A stretch of 64,000 bases of DNA from contig NZ_AP025637.1 of NCBI RefSeq assembly GCF_022846615.1, positions 124,001-188,000 on the forward strand, given 5' to 3'. A program made the translations under genes and the position numbers. This document shows, in pieces, positions 18,035 to 27,688 of the stretch. The notes under the pieces are model-generated. The model did not search any database. It was not told the origin of the DNA and worked only from the letters and a program-made list of their open reading frames with translations. Origin of the DNA: Roseomonas fluvialis (GTDB lineage Bacteria > Pseudomonadota > Alphaproteobacteria > Acetobacterales > Acetobacteraceae). Each line of letters begins with the position of its first letter. The stretch's first letter is position 1.

Positions 18035-18703
18035 TCAGTGGCTCAGGATGTCGGGATCCTCGTAGCCCAGCAGGTCGAGCTTGCCGCGCGCCGGCAGGAA
18101 GCGGAAGCAGGCCTCGGCCAGATCCATCCGCCCCTCGCGCTTGAGCAGCGCTTCGAGCTTTGCCCACAACGCATGCAGGTGCAGCACGTCGGACGCGGCA
18201 TAGGCCAGCTGCTCGGGCGTCAGTTCCGGCGCACCCCAGTCCGAGGTCTGCTGCTGCTTGGACAGGTCCACGCCCAGCAATTCGCGGCACAGATCCTTCA
18301 GCCCGTGCCGGTCCGTGAAGGTGCGCACCAGCTTGGCCGCGACCTTGGTGCAGACCACCGGTGCGGTGGTCACGCCCAGGCAGTGCCACAGCACCGCCAC
18401 GTCGAAGCGGGCGAAATGGAACAGCTTGGTCACGGCCGGGTCGGCCAGCAGCTTCTTCAGGTTGGGCGCGGCGAAGCCCTGCCCGCCGAGGCTCTCGGGG
18501 ATCAGCTGCACCAGGTGGGCGCTGCCGTCGCCGGAGGAAAGCTGCACCAGGCAGAGCCGGTCGCGATGCGGATTCAGGCCCATGGTCTCGGTATCGATCG
18601 CGACCATGCGGCCGAAATCGAGCCCGTCTGGCAGGTCGTTGCGATGCAGGCGGATCGTCACGCCGGCATGGGTGAACAGGGTGGTGCCCACGGGATGCGC
18701 CAA
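18035..18703 (-). CDS. rnd: RNase D-like 3'-5' exonuclease
   Basis: A 222-residue DEDD exonuclease domain: Asp37 and Glu39 in VAIDTETMGLN, Asp in LFHFARFDVAVLW, and the Tyr/Asp of LAYAASDVLHLHALW (DEDDy type). It lacks the HRDC domains of full RNase D, so it is the short alphaproteobacterial form, likely trimming structured RNA 3' ends. The first codon is TTG at 18703; a GTG four codons later is possible. It lies upstream of kdsD, a usual order. The exact substrate is not deducible. Confidence 0.85.
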   Translation of the reverse strand: MAHPVGTTLFTHAGVTIRLHRNDLPDGLDFGRMVAIDTETMGLNPHRDRLCLVQLSSGDGSAHLVQLIPESLGGQGFAAPNLKKLLADPAVTKLFHFARFDVAVLWHCLGVTTAPVVCTKVAAKLVRTFTDRHGLKDLCRELLGVDLSKQQQTSDWGAPELTPEQLAYAASDVLHLHALWAKLEALLKREGRMDLAEACFRFLPARGKLDLLGYEDPDILSH

Positions 18704-18902
18704 GCCTCGTCTGCGGCGGGGCCGGGCGGCCGCGCCAGGACCGGCTGGACCGCCGGAAGCGCGCGGGTCTTACGGCGCGCGCCTGCCGGAGGCAAGCCGC
18801 GGCGGGCCTGCGGCGCTCGCCGCCTGCAACCGGTGGTGGCTTGTCCATCGTTTCGACGTCAATGCACCATGGCCAGCGCCCGCGGCGCCGCGCGAGAGGA
18901 CC

Positions 18903-19379
18903 ATGATGACTGCATTCGAGCTGCCGCGGCGCGTCCCTCGCTTGGCGCGACTGGTGGCCGTGGCCTGGCTGGCGGCCGGCAGCGGCGTGGCCACCGCCGC
19001 GCCCACGCCGAGCGCGTTCGTGCGCCAGTTCCAGGAGGCGCTCGAGGCCCGCGACGTCGAGCGCGTGCTCGACCTTTATGCCGAGGATGGCGTGGTGCTC
19101 ACCCCGCAGGGCGGAGTGCTGGCCGGGCGCGGCAGCATCCGCGAGACGCTGGCGCGCAACCTGGCGGCCGGCCAGCCGCCGCTGCGCCTGATGAACGCCA
19201 ATCTCGACGGGGATTCGGACCGTGGCGTGCTGACCTGGGTCTGGCACGTCGATGCGGCCCCGCAGGACGCCCATTCCCGCGGTCGCCGCGTGCTGTCGAT
19301 GGTGTATCTGCGCCGGGTCGGCGGCGCGTGGCGGATCGTCGCGGAGACCGCGCAGATCTTCGCGCCGCCGCCGGAGTAG
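18903..19379 (+). CDS. Secreted SnoaL/DUF4440-like protein
   Basis: A 158-residue protein with a signal peptide (LARLVAVAWLAAGSGVATAAP) followed by an NTF2-like cone fold: FVRQFQEALEARDVERVLDLYAEDGVVLTP and the later strand GGAWRIVAETAQIF. This is the pattern of DUF4440/SgcJ-type ketosteroid-isomerase relatives, most of unknown function. It should be periplasmic. There is no operon partner; the minus-strand tRNA-Leu follows. Confidence 0.7.
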   Translation: MMTAFELPRRVPRLARLVAVAWLAAGSGVATAAPTPSAFVRQFQEALEARDVERVLDLYAEDGVVLTPQGGVLAGRGSIRETLARNLAAGQPPLRLMNANLDGDSDRGVLTWVWHVDAAPQDAHSRGRRVLSMVYLRRVGGAWRIVAETAQIFAPPPE

Positions 19380-19488
19380 CTGCGCCGCGCTGCGGCATGC
19401 CACGGTTGTGGCGTGCGACGGGCACTGTAGGCGAACGGGGTCTGGAGACGGGGTGACCGCCACGCCGGCGTCGTCGCGCGGGAAAAAC

Positions 19489-19575
<87 letters not shown>

Positions 19576-19724
19576 AGGGGGCCGGCGCCTTGCGGCGAGG
19601 GCCGGGGACTTACGCGCCGGCGCACGGGTCGTCAAGCCGCCTCGGCGCGTGGCTCGCGCCACCCTGCCTTGGCGTGCCAGGACCATCCCCATATGGTCCG
19701 GCACGCAAGCGAATGGGGTGTGGC

Positions 19725-20672
19725 ATGGGTGCGCGTCGGGTAGCGACGGTCTTCGGCGGCGCCGGCTTCATCGGCCGGCACGTGGTGCAGCGCCTGGCGG
19801 CCGCCGGCTACATCGTGCGCGTCGCGGGGCGCGACACCGAACGCGCGGGGAAGCTGCGCACCCTGGGCGGCGTGGGCCAGGTGGTGCCAGTCCCGGCCAG
19901 CATCACCGACGATGCCTCCGTGGCGCGGGCGGTGTCGGGCGCGACGGTGGTGGTGAACCTGGTCGGCATCCTGTTCGAGAAGAAGCCTGGCGACTTCCAG
20001 CGCATCCAGGCCGAGGGCGCGGGGCGCGTCGCGCGGCTGGCCGCGCTGGCCGGGGCGAAGCGGCTCGTGCACCTGTCGGCGATCGGCGCCGATGCGGGCA
20101 GCGAGAGCCTGTACGCCCGAACCAAGGCCGAGGGCGAGGCCGCGGTGCTGGCCGCCTTCCCGACCGCCACGATCCTGCGCCCGTCTGTCGTGTTCGGGCC
20201 CGAGGACCAGTTCTTCAACCGCTTTGCCGGTCTCGCGCAGGTGCTGCCCTTCATGCCGGTGGTCTCCGGCGAGACGAAGTTCCAGCCGGTCTATGTCGGC
20301 GACGTGGCCGACGCGGTGATGGCGGCGATCGACCGCGAGGATGCGGCCGGGCGCACCTACGAACTCGGCGGCCCGCGCGCGATGTCGATGCGCGAGGTCC
20401 TGGAATTCGTGCTGGAGCACACCGGGCGCCGTCGCCGGCTGGTGGACATGCCGCCGAAGCTGGTCGAATTCCAGGCCCGTATCGGGGAGATGCTGCCGAC
20501 GCCGCCGATCACGCGGGACCAGTTGATCCTGCTCGGCCGGGACAATCTGGTGGCGGAGGGCGCGCTGACGCTGGTCGAGCTCGGCATTTCGGCCAAGGCG
20601 GCTGAGGCGATCGCCCCGGCCTACCTGGCGCGCTACCGCCCGGGCGGGTCGCGGCGGATGTCGCCGGCTTGA
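19725..20672 (+). CDS. NAD(P)-binding, NDUFA9-like complex I assembly-type protein
   Basis: A 315-residue atypical short-chain dehydrogenase/epimerase. The nucleotide-binding loop is VFGGAGFIGRHVVQRL at the N-terminus; HLSAIGADAGSESLYARTKAEGE carries a YxxxK pair, and RPSVVFGPEDQFFNRFA is a hallmark of the NDUFA9 group found in alphaproteobacteria and mitochondria. Such proteins are associated with respiratory complex I, but the role in bacteria is not settled. ATG at 19725 is chosen; a second ATG four codons upstream (19713) is possible. Its stop runs into a perfect palindrome. Confidence 0.82.
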   Translation: MGARRVATVFGGAGFIGRHVVQRLAAAGYIVRVAGRDTERAGKLRTLGGVGQVVPVPASITDDASVARAVSGATVVVNLVGILFEKKPGDFQRIQAEGAGRVARLAALAGAKRLVHLSAIGADAGSESLYARTKAEGEAAVLAAFPTATILRPSVVFGPEDQFFNRFAGLAQVLPFMPVVSGETKFQPVYVGDVADAVMAAIDREDAAGRTYELGGPRAMSMREVLEFVLEHTGRRRRLVDMPPKLVEFQARIGEMLPTPPITRDQLILLGRDNLVAEGALTLVELGISAKAAEAIAPAYLARYRPGGSRRMSPA

Positions 20673-20691
20673 TAGGTCCATATTGGACCTA
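20673..20691. promoter_or_regulatory. Perfect palindrome upstream of gltD
   Basis: TAGGTCCA, TAT, TGGACCTA: 8-bp arms with a 3-nt centre, directly after the stop of the NDUFA9-like gene and 190 bp before gltD. It could be a protein-binding operator for the glutamate synthase operon or a short hairpin; no T-tract follows, which argues against an intrinsic terminator. Confidence 0.45.
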
Positions 20692-20881
20692 ATGTGCGGT
20701 CCGAAGGTGAAGAATGATGACCGGGTTGGGGCGGTGGCGCGAAAATAGGACACGAAAACTGCCCTAACGGCGCAGAAAGGACTCGCGCGGGGCTTAAGCT
20801 TGCCGTATGTGACCCGCCGCCCGGTATCCGATCACGGATCATGCGCGCCTGCGCCCGGGGTGTTTCGCCGCGGGGGTTCGC

Positions 20882-22321
20882 ATGGCCGAGAAGATGCTCC
20901 AGTTCGTCCGCCTCCAGCAGCGGCAGCCGGACAAGCGCGACGCTGGCGAGCGCCGGGCAGATTGGGGCGAGGTGTACCAGGCCTTCGCGCAGGAGGCCGC
21001 CGGTGCCCAGGCGTCGCGCTGTTCGCAGTGCGGCGTGCCGTTCTGCCAGGTGCATTGCCCGCTCAACAACAACATCCCGGATTGGCTGAAGCTGACCGCC
21101 GAAGGCCGGCTCGAGGAAGCCTACGAGGTCGCCGCGGCCACCAACACCTTCCCCGAGATCTGCGGCCGCGTCTGCCCGCAGGATCGCCTCTGCGAAGGCA
21201 ATTGCGTGATCGAGAAGGGCTTCGAGAGCGTCACGATCGGCGCGGTCGAGAAGTACATCACCGACACGGCGTGGGAGAAAGGCTGGGTCAAGCCGCCGAC
21301 GCCGGTGCGCGAACGCCCGCAGTCGGTCGGCATCATCGGCGCCGGTCCGGCCGGCATGGCGGCGGCGGAACGGCTGCGCGTCATGGGCTACCAGGTCACG
21401 GTCTACGACCGCCACGACCGCGCCGGCGGGCTGATGATCTATGGCATCCCGAACTTCAAGCTCGAGAAGGAGGTCGTGGTTCGCCGCTGGCAGCAATATG
21501 TGATGGGCGGGATCCAGTTCCGCCTGAACACGGTGGTCGGGCGCGACATCACGCTCGACGAACTGCGCCAGAAGCACGATGCCGTGCTCGTCGCGACCGG
21601 CGTCTACAAGGCGCGCGACATCGCCTGCCCGGGGGCCGGGCTGGATGGCGTGGTGCCGGCGCTCGACTACCTGATTGCGTCGAACCGCAAGGGGCTTGGC
21701 GACGACGTGCCGGCGTTCGACTCCGGCGCACTGGATGCCGCGGGCAAGCACGTGGTCGTGGTCGGCGGCGGCGACACCGCGATGGATTGCGTGCGCACCG
21801 CGGTGCGTCAGGGCGCGGCCTCGGTCACCTGCCTGTACCGCCGCGACAAGGCGAACATGCCGGGGTCGATGCGCGAGGTGAAGAACGCCGAGGAAGAAGG
21901 CGTGCGCTTCGAATGGCTGGCGGCGCCGGAGGCCTTCACCGGCGAGGGCAAGGTCGAGGGCGTGCGCGCGCAGCGCATGCATCTGGGCCTGTCCGACGCG
22001 ACCGGCCGCCAGCAGGTGGAACCCATCGCCAATGCCGGCTTCGCGCTGAAGGCCGACCTGGTGATCAAGGCGCTCGGCTTCGACCCCGAGGACCTGCCGA
22101 CGGCTTTCAACGAACCCGCCCTGCCCGTGACGCGCTGGGGCACGCTGAAGGTCGACCACCGCACCATGATGACGGGGCTGCCGGGCGTGTTCGCGGCGGG
22201 TGACATCGTGCGCGGGGCATCGCTGGTGGTGTGGGGCATCCGCGACGGGCGCGACGCAGCCGACCAGATCCATGGCTTCATCCAGGCCCGGGCCGCGACC
22301 CCGGCCATCGCGGCGGAGTGA
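20882..22321 (+). CDS. gltD: Glutamate synthase small subunit
   Basis: GltD delivers electrons from NADPH through FAD and iron-sulfur clusters to GltB. The 479-residue protein begins with the Cys-rich ferredoxin-like region (CSQCGVPFCQVHCPLNNNIPDW and CGRVCPQDRLCEGNC), then two Rossmann domains: FAD (GIIGAGPAGMAAAERL) and NADPH (VVVVGGGDTAMDCVRTA). Length is normal. gltB starts six bases after its stop, so they form an operon in the order gltD-gltB. The 190 bp upstream holds a perfect palindrome and otherwise no clear promoter. Confidence 0.96.
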   Translation: MAEKMLQFVRLQQRQPDKRDAGERRADWGEVYQAFAQEAAGAQASRCSQCGVPFCQVHCPLNNNIPDWLKLTAEGRLEEAYEVAAATNTFPEICGRVCPQDRLCEGNCVIEKGFESVTIGAVEKYITDTAWEKGWVKPPTPVRERPQSVGIIGAGPAGMAAAERLRVMGYQVTVYDRHDRAGGLMIYGIPNFKLEKEVVVRRWQQYVMGGIQFRLNTVVGRDITLDELRQKHDAVLVATGVYKARDIACPGAGLDGVVPALDYLIASNRKGLGDDVPAFDSGALDAAGKHVVVVGGGDTAMDCVRTAVRQGAASVTCLYRRDKANMPGSMREVKNAEEEGVRFEWLAAPEAFTGEGKVEGVRAQRMHLGLSDATGRQQVEPIANAGFALKADLVIKALGFDPEDLPTAFNEPALPVTRWGTLKVDHRTMMTGLPGVFAAGDIVRGASLVVWGIRDGRDAADQIHGFIQARAATPAIAAE

Positions 22322-22326
22322 GAGAG

Positions 22327-25300
22327 ATGACGCAGCATTCCGAAAGCGGCGCCGATTTCGTCGAGGCCTTCGCCCGCGGCCGCACCGCGCTGGAGAACGA
22401 CGCGCACCTGGACCTGACCGAACATGATGCCTGCGGCGTCGGCCTCGTCGCGGCGCTCGACGGCAAGCCGTCCCGCGCCGTCGTGCAGGCCGGCATCGAT
22501 GCGCTGAAGGCGGTGTGGCACCGCGGCGCCGTCGATGCCGATGGCAAGACCGGCGATGGCGCCGGCATCCATATCGAGATCCCGCAGGATTTCTTCGCCG
22601 AAGTCGTGCAGCGCGGCGGCGACCGGGTGCGCCCGGGCCGCATCGCGGTCGGCATGGTGTTCCTGCCCAAGACCGATCTCGGCGCGCAGGAACGCTGCCG
22701 CCAGATCATCGAGACCGAGATCCTGAATGCCGGCTACAGCATCTATGGCTGGCGCCAAGTGCCGATCGACGTCTCCTGCATCGGCGAGAAGGCGAACGCC
22801 ACCCGCCCCGAGATCGAGCAGATCCTGATCTTCGACCCGGAACTGCGCGACGTGGAGACGGTCGAGCGCGACATGTTCGTGATCCGCCGGCGCATCGAGA
22901 AGCAGGCTATCGCGGCGCAGATTCCGGAGCTGTACCTCTGCTCGCTGTCCGCGCGGTCGGTCATCTACAAGGGCATGTTCCTGGCCGAGAGCCTGACGCA
23001 GTTCTACCCCGACCTGGTGGACCCGCGCTTCGTCAGCCGCTTCGCGATCTACCACCAGCGGTATTCCACCAACACCTTTCCGACCTGGCGCCTGGCGCAG
23101 CCGTTCCGGATGCTGGCGCATAACGGCGAGATCAACACGCTGCACGGCAACGCCAACTGGATGAAGTCGCACGAGACGCGACTGTCGCATGCGCTGCTCG
23201 ACCCCTTCATCGAGGACATCAAGCCGATCGTGCAGGCGGGCGGGTCGGACACCGCGACGCTCGACAACGTGTTCGAACTGCTGGTGCGCGGCGGGCGCGA
23301 CGCGCCGATGGCCAAGGCCATGCTGATCCCGGAGAGCACCGGCAACAACGCCACCATGCCGGAAAACCACCGCGAGCTGTTCATGTACTGCAACGCGGTG
23401 ATGGAACCCTGGGACGGTCCGGCGGCGATCGCCGCGACGGATGGCCGCTGGGTGGTGGCGGGCCTGGATCGCAACGGCCTGCGCCCGATGCGCTACACCG
23501 TCACCGCCGAAGGGCTGCTGATCGTGGGCAGCGAGACGGGCATGGTGAAGGTGGCCGAGGATCGCATCGTCCAGAAGGGGCGCCTCGGGCCGGGGCAGTG
23601 CATCGGCGTCGACCTCGAGGAAGCGCGCTTCTACGAGGATGCCGCGCTGAAGGACACGCTCGCCGCCCGCAAGCCCTTCGGCAAGTGGACCGCGCGTACC
23701 ACGCGCATCGATGAGATCGTGAAGGCCGAGGGCGACGAGCGCGCGCATTTCGCCGCCGAGGAACTGCGGCGGCGTCAGCTCGCCATGGGCTACACGCTGG
23801 AGGAACTGGAAGGCATCCTCCATCCGATGGTGGAGGACGCCAACGAGGCGGTTGGCTCCATGGGCGACGACACGCCCATCGCCGTGCTGTCGTCGCAATA
23901 CCGCGGCCTGCACCACTATTTCCGCCAGACATTTTCCCAGGTGACCAACCCGCCGATCGACAGCCTGCGCGAGTCCCGCGTGATGACGCTGCGCACGCGG
24001 CTGGGCAACCTCGGCAACATCCTCGACGAGGACCCGACGCAGTGCGACATGCTGATGCTGGAGAGCCCCGTGCTGTCCAACGCGCAGTTCGACGCCATGC
24101 GCGGCTACATGGGCAGCACTGTCTGCACGGTGGACTGCACCTGGGACATCACGGATGGCGAGGGCGGGCTGCGCCGCGCGCTGGAGCGCATCCGCCGCGA
24201 GGCCGAGGAAGGCGTGCGATCGGGCCATGCGCACGTTATCCTGACCGATGAGGCGCAGTCGGCCGCGCGCGCCGCGATCCCGATGATCCTGGCGGTCGGC
24301 GCGGTGCAGACGCACCTGGTGAAGCACGGGTTGCGTACCTTCACGTCGCTGAACGTGCGGGCGGCGGAGTGCATGGACGTGCACTACTTCGCCGTGCTGA
24401 TCGGCGCGGGTGCGACCACCGTGAACGCCTATCTTGCGCAGGAGAGCATCGCGGACCGCCATCGCCGCGGCTTGTTCGGCAATGTCGGGCTGGGCGAGGC
24501 CGTGGCGCGCTACAAGAAGGCGGTGGACAAGGGCCTGCTGAAGGTCATGTCCAAGATGGGCATCGGCGTGCTGTCGTCGTATCGCGGCGGCATGAATTTC
24601 GAAGCCATCGGACTGTCGCGCGCGCTGGTGGCGGAATTCTTCCCCGGCACGCCGTCGCGCATTTCCGGCATCGGGCTTTCGGGCATCGCGCGGCGGCTGC
24701 TGGCGCTGCACGACAAGGCCTGGCAGGAGGGCGCGATCGCGCTGCCGGTCGGCGGGCTGTACAAGCTGCGCCGGCGCGGCGAGGTGCACGCCTTCGACGG
24801 CAACCTGATCCACACGCTGCAGAAGGCGGTCGAGACCGACAGCTACCAGACCTACAAGCGGTATTCCGAAGCCGTGCGGCGCATGCCGCCGGTCGCCCTT
24901 CGCGACCTGCTGGATTTCCGCATGGAAGGCCGTGCGCCTGTGGCGCTCGAGGAAGTCGAGAGCATCACCGAGATCCGCAAGCGCCTGCTCGCACCCGGCA
25001 TCTCATTGGGCGCGCTCAGCCCGGAAGCGCACGAGACGCTGTCGATCGCGATGAACCGGATCGGCGCGCGATCCGACTCCGGCGAAGGCGGCGAGGACCC
25101 CGCGCGCGCCCGGCCGCGGCCGAACGGCGACAACGCCAATTCCGCGATCAAGCAGATCGCCTCCGGCCGCTTCGGCGTGACTGCCGAATACCTCAACAAC
25201 TGCCGCGAGATCGAGATCAAGGTCGCCCAGGGTGCGAAGCCCGGCGAGGGCGGGCAGCTGCCGGGATTCAAGGTGACCGGGCTCATTGCCAAGCTGCGGC

Positions 25301-26868
25301 ACTCAACGCCCGGCGTCACGCTCATTTCCCCGCCGCCGCACCACGACATCTATTCGATCGAGGACCTGGCGCAGCTCATCTATGACCTGAAGCAAATCAA
25401 CCCGGACGCGTCGGTCTGCGTGAAGCTCGTCTCGCGCAGCGGCATCGGCACCATCGCCGCCGGCGTCGCCAAGGCCAAGGCGGATGCGATCCTGGTCTCG
25501 GGCCATTCCGGCGGCACGGGTGCGTCGCCGCAATCCAGCATCAAGTACGCCGGCCTGCCCTGGGAGATGGGGCTGTCCGAGACGCACCAGGTGCTGCTGC
25601 TGAACCGGCTGCGCCACCGCGTGCGGCTGCGCACCGATGGCGGGCTCAAGACCGGCCGCGACGTGGTCATCGCGGCGATGCTGGGTGCGGAGGAATTCGG
25701 CATCGGCACCGCCAGCCTGGTCGCGATGGGCTGCATCATGGTGCGCCAATGCCATTCCAACACCTGCCCGGTCGGCGTGTGCGTGCAGGACGAGGCGCTG
25801 CGGCAAAAGTTCACTGGCACGCCGGAGAAGGTCATCAACCTGTTCTCCTTCGTGGCGGAGGAGGTGCGCGAGATCATCGCCTCGCTCGGCTTCCGCAAGC
25901 TGACCGACGTGATCGGCCGCACCGATCTGCTGCAGCAGGTGTCGCGCGGGTCGGAGGACCTCGATGACCTCGACCTCAACCCGCTGCTGGTGCAGGCCGA
26001 TGCCGGCCCGCACGCCTCCTACTGCACGCTGGAAGGCCGCAACGAGGTGCCGGAGACGCTGGACGCGGACATGATCCGCGACGCCGGCGCGCTGTTCGAG
26101 CACGGCGAGAAGATGCAGTTGCAGTACAACATCCGGAACACGCATCGCGCGATCGGCACCAAGGTGTCGTCCCGCATCACGCGGCAGTTTGGGATGTCGG
26201 GGCTGCAGCCGGGGCATCTGAACGTGCGGCTGCGCGGCAGCGCGGGCCAGTCGCTCGGGGCCTTCGGCGTGCGCGGGCTGAAGCTGGAAGTCTTCGGCGA
26301 CGCCAATGACTACGTGGGCAAGGGGCTGTCGGGGGCGACCATCGTGGTGCGCCCGGCGCCGTCTTCGCCGCTCGTGTGGAACGACAACACCATCATCGGC
26401 AACACCTGCCTGTACGGCGCGACGGCGGGCGAGTTGTTTGCAGCCGGCCAGGCCGGCGAACGCTTCGCGGTGCGCAATTCCGGCGCCACCGCGGTGGTGG
26501 AAGGCTGCGGTGCCAATGGCTGCGAATACATGACGGGCGGCACCGTCGCGATCCTGGGTGCGGTGGGCGACAATTTCGGCGCCGGCTTCACCGGCGGCCA
26601 GGCCTTCATCTACGACGCCGACGACACCTTCGGCGTGCGCGTGAACCCCGAGACGCTGCTGTGGGGCCGCCTGGCGCACCCCCATTGGGAGGGCGTGCTG
26701 TGCGACCTGATCGCGCGGCACGTGGCCGAGACGGGGTCCCGCTTCGCCGCCCGCCTGCTGAACGAATGGGCGACCGAACGGCACCGCTTCTGGCACGTCG
26801 TGCCGAAGGAATACGCGAAGTACCTCCCGGTCCCGATGACCGAGGCCGCCGCCGTCGCGGCGGAATGA
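22327..26868 (+). CDS. gltB: Glutamate synthase large subunit
   Basis: GltB makes two glutamates from glutamine and 2-oxoglutarate. The 1513-residue precursor has a 36-residue propeptide region; processing before Cys36 in HDACGVGLVAAL would expose the catalytic N-terminal Cys of the glutaminase domain. A central domain, the FMN-binding synthase domain (HSGGTGASPQSSIKYAGLPWE), the 3Fe-4S ligands (GCIMVRQCHSNTCPVGVC) and the C-terminal beta-helix (GANGCEYMTGG) follow. GAGAG precedes the ATG. It is co-transcribed with gltD. A long antisense open frame across it is only a GC-content artefact. Confidence 0.97.
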   Translation: MTQHSESGADFVEAFARGRTALENDAHLDLTEHDACGVGLVAALDGKPSRAVVQAGIDALKAVWHRGAVDADGKTGDGAGIHIEIPQDFFAEVVQRGGDRVRPGRIAVGMVFLPKTDLGAQERCRQIIETEILNAGYSIYGWRQVPIDVSCIGEKANATRPEIEQILIFDPELRDVETVERDMFVIRRRIEKQAIAAQIPELYLCSLSARSVIYKGMFLAESLTQFYPDLVDPRFVSRFAIYHQRYSTNTFPTWRLAQPFRMLAHNGEINTLHGNANWMKSHETRLSHALLDPFIEDIKPIVQAGGSDTATLDNVFELLVRGGRDAPMAKAMLIPESTGNNATMPENHRELFMYCNAVMEPWDGPAAIAATDGRWVVAGLDRNGLRPMRYTVTAEGLLIVGSETGMVKVAEDRIVQKGRLGPGQCIGVDLEEARFYEDAALKDTLAARKPFGKWTARTTRIDEIVKAEGDERAHFAAEELRRRQLAMGYTLEELEGILHPMVEDANEAVGSMGDDTPIAVLSSQYRGLHHYFRQTFSQVTNPPIDSLRESRVMTLRTRLGNLGNILDEDPTQCDMLMLESPVLSNAQFDAMRGYMGSTVCTVDCTWDITDGEGGLRRALERIRREAEEGVRSGHAHVILTDEAQSAARAAIPMILAVGAVQTHLVKHGLRTFTSLNVRAAECMDVHYFAVLIGAGATTVNAYLAQESIADRHRRGLFGNVGLGEAVARYKKAVDKGLLKVMSKMGIGVLSSYRGGMNFEAIGLSRALVAEFFPGTPSRISGIGLSGIARRLLALHDKAWQEGAIALPVGGLYKLRRRGEVHAFDGNLIHTLQKAVETDSYQTYKRYSEAVRRMPPVALRDLLDFRMEGRAPVALEEVESITEIRKRLLAPGISLGALSPEAHETLSIAMNRIGARSDSGEGGEDPARARPRPNGDNANSAIKQIASGRFGVTAEYLNNCREIEIKVAQGAKPGEGGQLPGFKVTGLIAKLRHSTPGVTLISPPPHHDIYSIEDLAQLIYDLKQINPDASVCVKLVSRSGIGTIAAGVAKAKADAILVSGHSGGTGASPQSSIKYAGLPWEMGLSETHQVLLLNRLRHRVRLRTDGGLKTGRDVVIAAMLGAEEFGIGTASLVAMGCIMVRQCHSNTCPVGVCVQDEALRQKFTGTPEKVINLFSFVAEEVREIIASLGFRKLTDVIGRTDLLQQVSRGSEDLDDLDLNPLLVQADAGPHASYCTLEGRNEVPETLDADMIRDAGALFEHGEKMQLQYNIRNTHRAIGTKVSSRITRQFGMSGLQPGHLNVRLRGSAGQSLGAFGVRGLKLEVFGDANDYVGKGLSGATIVVRPAPSSPLVWNDNTIIGNTCLYGATAGELFAAGQAGERFAVRNSGATAVVEGCGANGCEYMTGGTVAILGAVGDNFGAGFTGGQAFIYDADDTFGVRVNPETLLWGRLAHPHWEGVLCDLIARHVAETGSRFAARLLNEWATERHRFWHVVPKEYAKYLPVPMTEAAAVAAE

Positions 26869-26973
26869 TCCGACCGTGCGGCGGCGAAATGCTTCACGCC
26901 GCCGCGCGCCGGCATCTTCCGTTTACGTGACGGTGCGGTAATCTCCGCCGGCACGGAGGAACAGGAGAACGTC

Positions 26974-27483
26974 GTGCGTCGTCTGGCCTTGGCCCTGCTG
27001 GCCGCCTTCGCATTCGTCGCGCCGGCTTCGGCGCAGCAGGTCCGCAACCTGGCCGCGGTGAACGGCTGGACCGCCTATGTCGCGCAGTCCGACGGTGGAC
27101 CGCTGTGCGGCATGGGCACCAACGCGAACACCATGGGGCGCTTCTTCTGGATCAAGGTCGAACGGCTGCGCGGCCAACTGCATGGCTTCGTGCAGGTCGG
27201 CGACCGGACCTGGAACGTGCGGCAGGCCGCCACCGGCCGGATCGTGATCGCGATCGACGGGCGCCGCGCCGAACTCAACTACACCGGCACCAGCCGCGTC
27301 GACATGATCGAGGCGTCCTACCAGGGCGCATTCAGCAACTTCATCAATTTCGTCGAGGCCTTCGCCGCCGGGCTGCGCATGAGCGTGTCCTTCCCCGGGG
27401 AGCAGGTGCAACCCTGGTCGGCCGACCTGCGCGGCACGCGCGCGGTGACCGAGGCCTTCCTGGCCTGCGCCAGACGCATCTAG
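26974..27483 (+). CDS. Secreted protein of unknown function
   Basis: A 169-residue protein with a clear signal peptide (RLALALLAAFAFVAPASA, cleavage before QQVRN). The mature part looks like a small beta-rich periplasmic domain with two Cys residues (GGPLCGMG and FLACARRI) that could form a disulfide. I do not recognise the family. CAGGAGAA lies a few bases ahead of the GTG start. It follows gltB by 105 bp but appears to be its own unit. Confidence 0.7.
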   Translation: MRRLALALLAAFAFVAPASAQQVRNLAAVNGWTAYVAQSDGGPLCGMGTNANTMGRFFWIKVERLRGQLHGFVQVGDRTWNVRQAATGRIVIAIDGRRAELNYTGTSRVDMIEASYQGAFSNFINFVEAFAAGLRMSVSFPGEQVQPWSADLRGTRAVTEAFLACARRI

Positions 27484-27491
27484 TCCGCCTT

Positions 27492-27610
27492 CAAGCGCCG
27501 GGCGAGCGCGTCTGCGCGCTCGGCTCACGCGCCATGCAATGGCACGCCCGGCGCGGCTGACGGTCCGGGCGCGGTTGCGCCTTGCGCACCGTGATCGCGG
27601 CGCGATCCGC
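27492..27610. repeat. Palindromic repeat family 2, copy Z (inverted)
   Basis: On the minus strand this reads GCAACCGCGCCCGGACC then GTCAGCCGCGCCGGGCG, matching copy X at 32298-32384 (GCGACCGCGCCCAGAC, GTCAGCCGCGCCGGGCG). It fills most of the gap between the secreted protein and the GST-like gene. Internal GC-rich inverted arms (GCGCCGGGCG and CGCCCGGCGC) could form a hairpin. Confidence 0.65.
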
Positions 27611-27688
27611 AAGGATGCGCGTTATGCGCTCGTGCCGCGCCCGACCGCCTTTGCGCCGCCGCCGCGCGGGTGGCATAACGCCGGCATC

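Noticed and set aside
21808..24813. Open frame of about 1000 codons antisense to gltD/gltB
   Set aside because: Its residues are His/Arg/Ala-rich with no domain signs. It mirrors the third-position GC bias of gltB, which has full family motifs.
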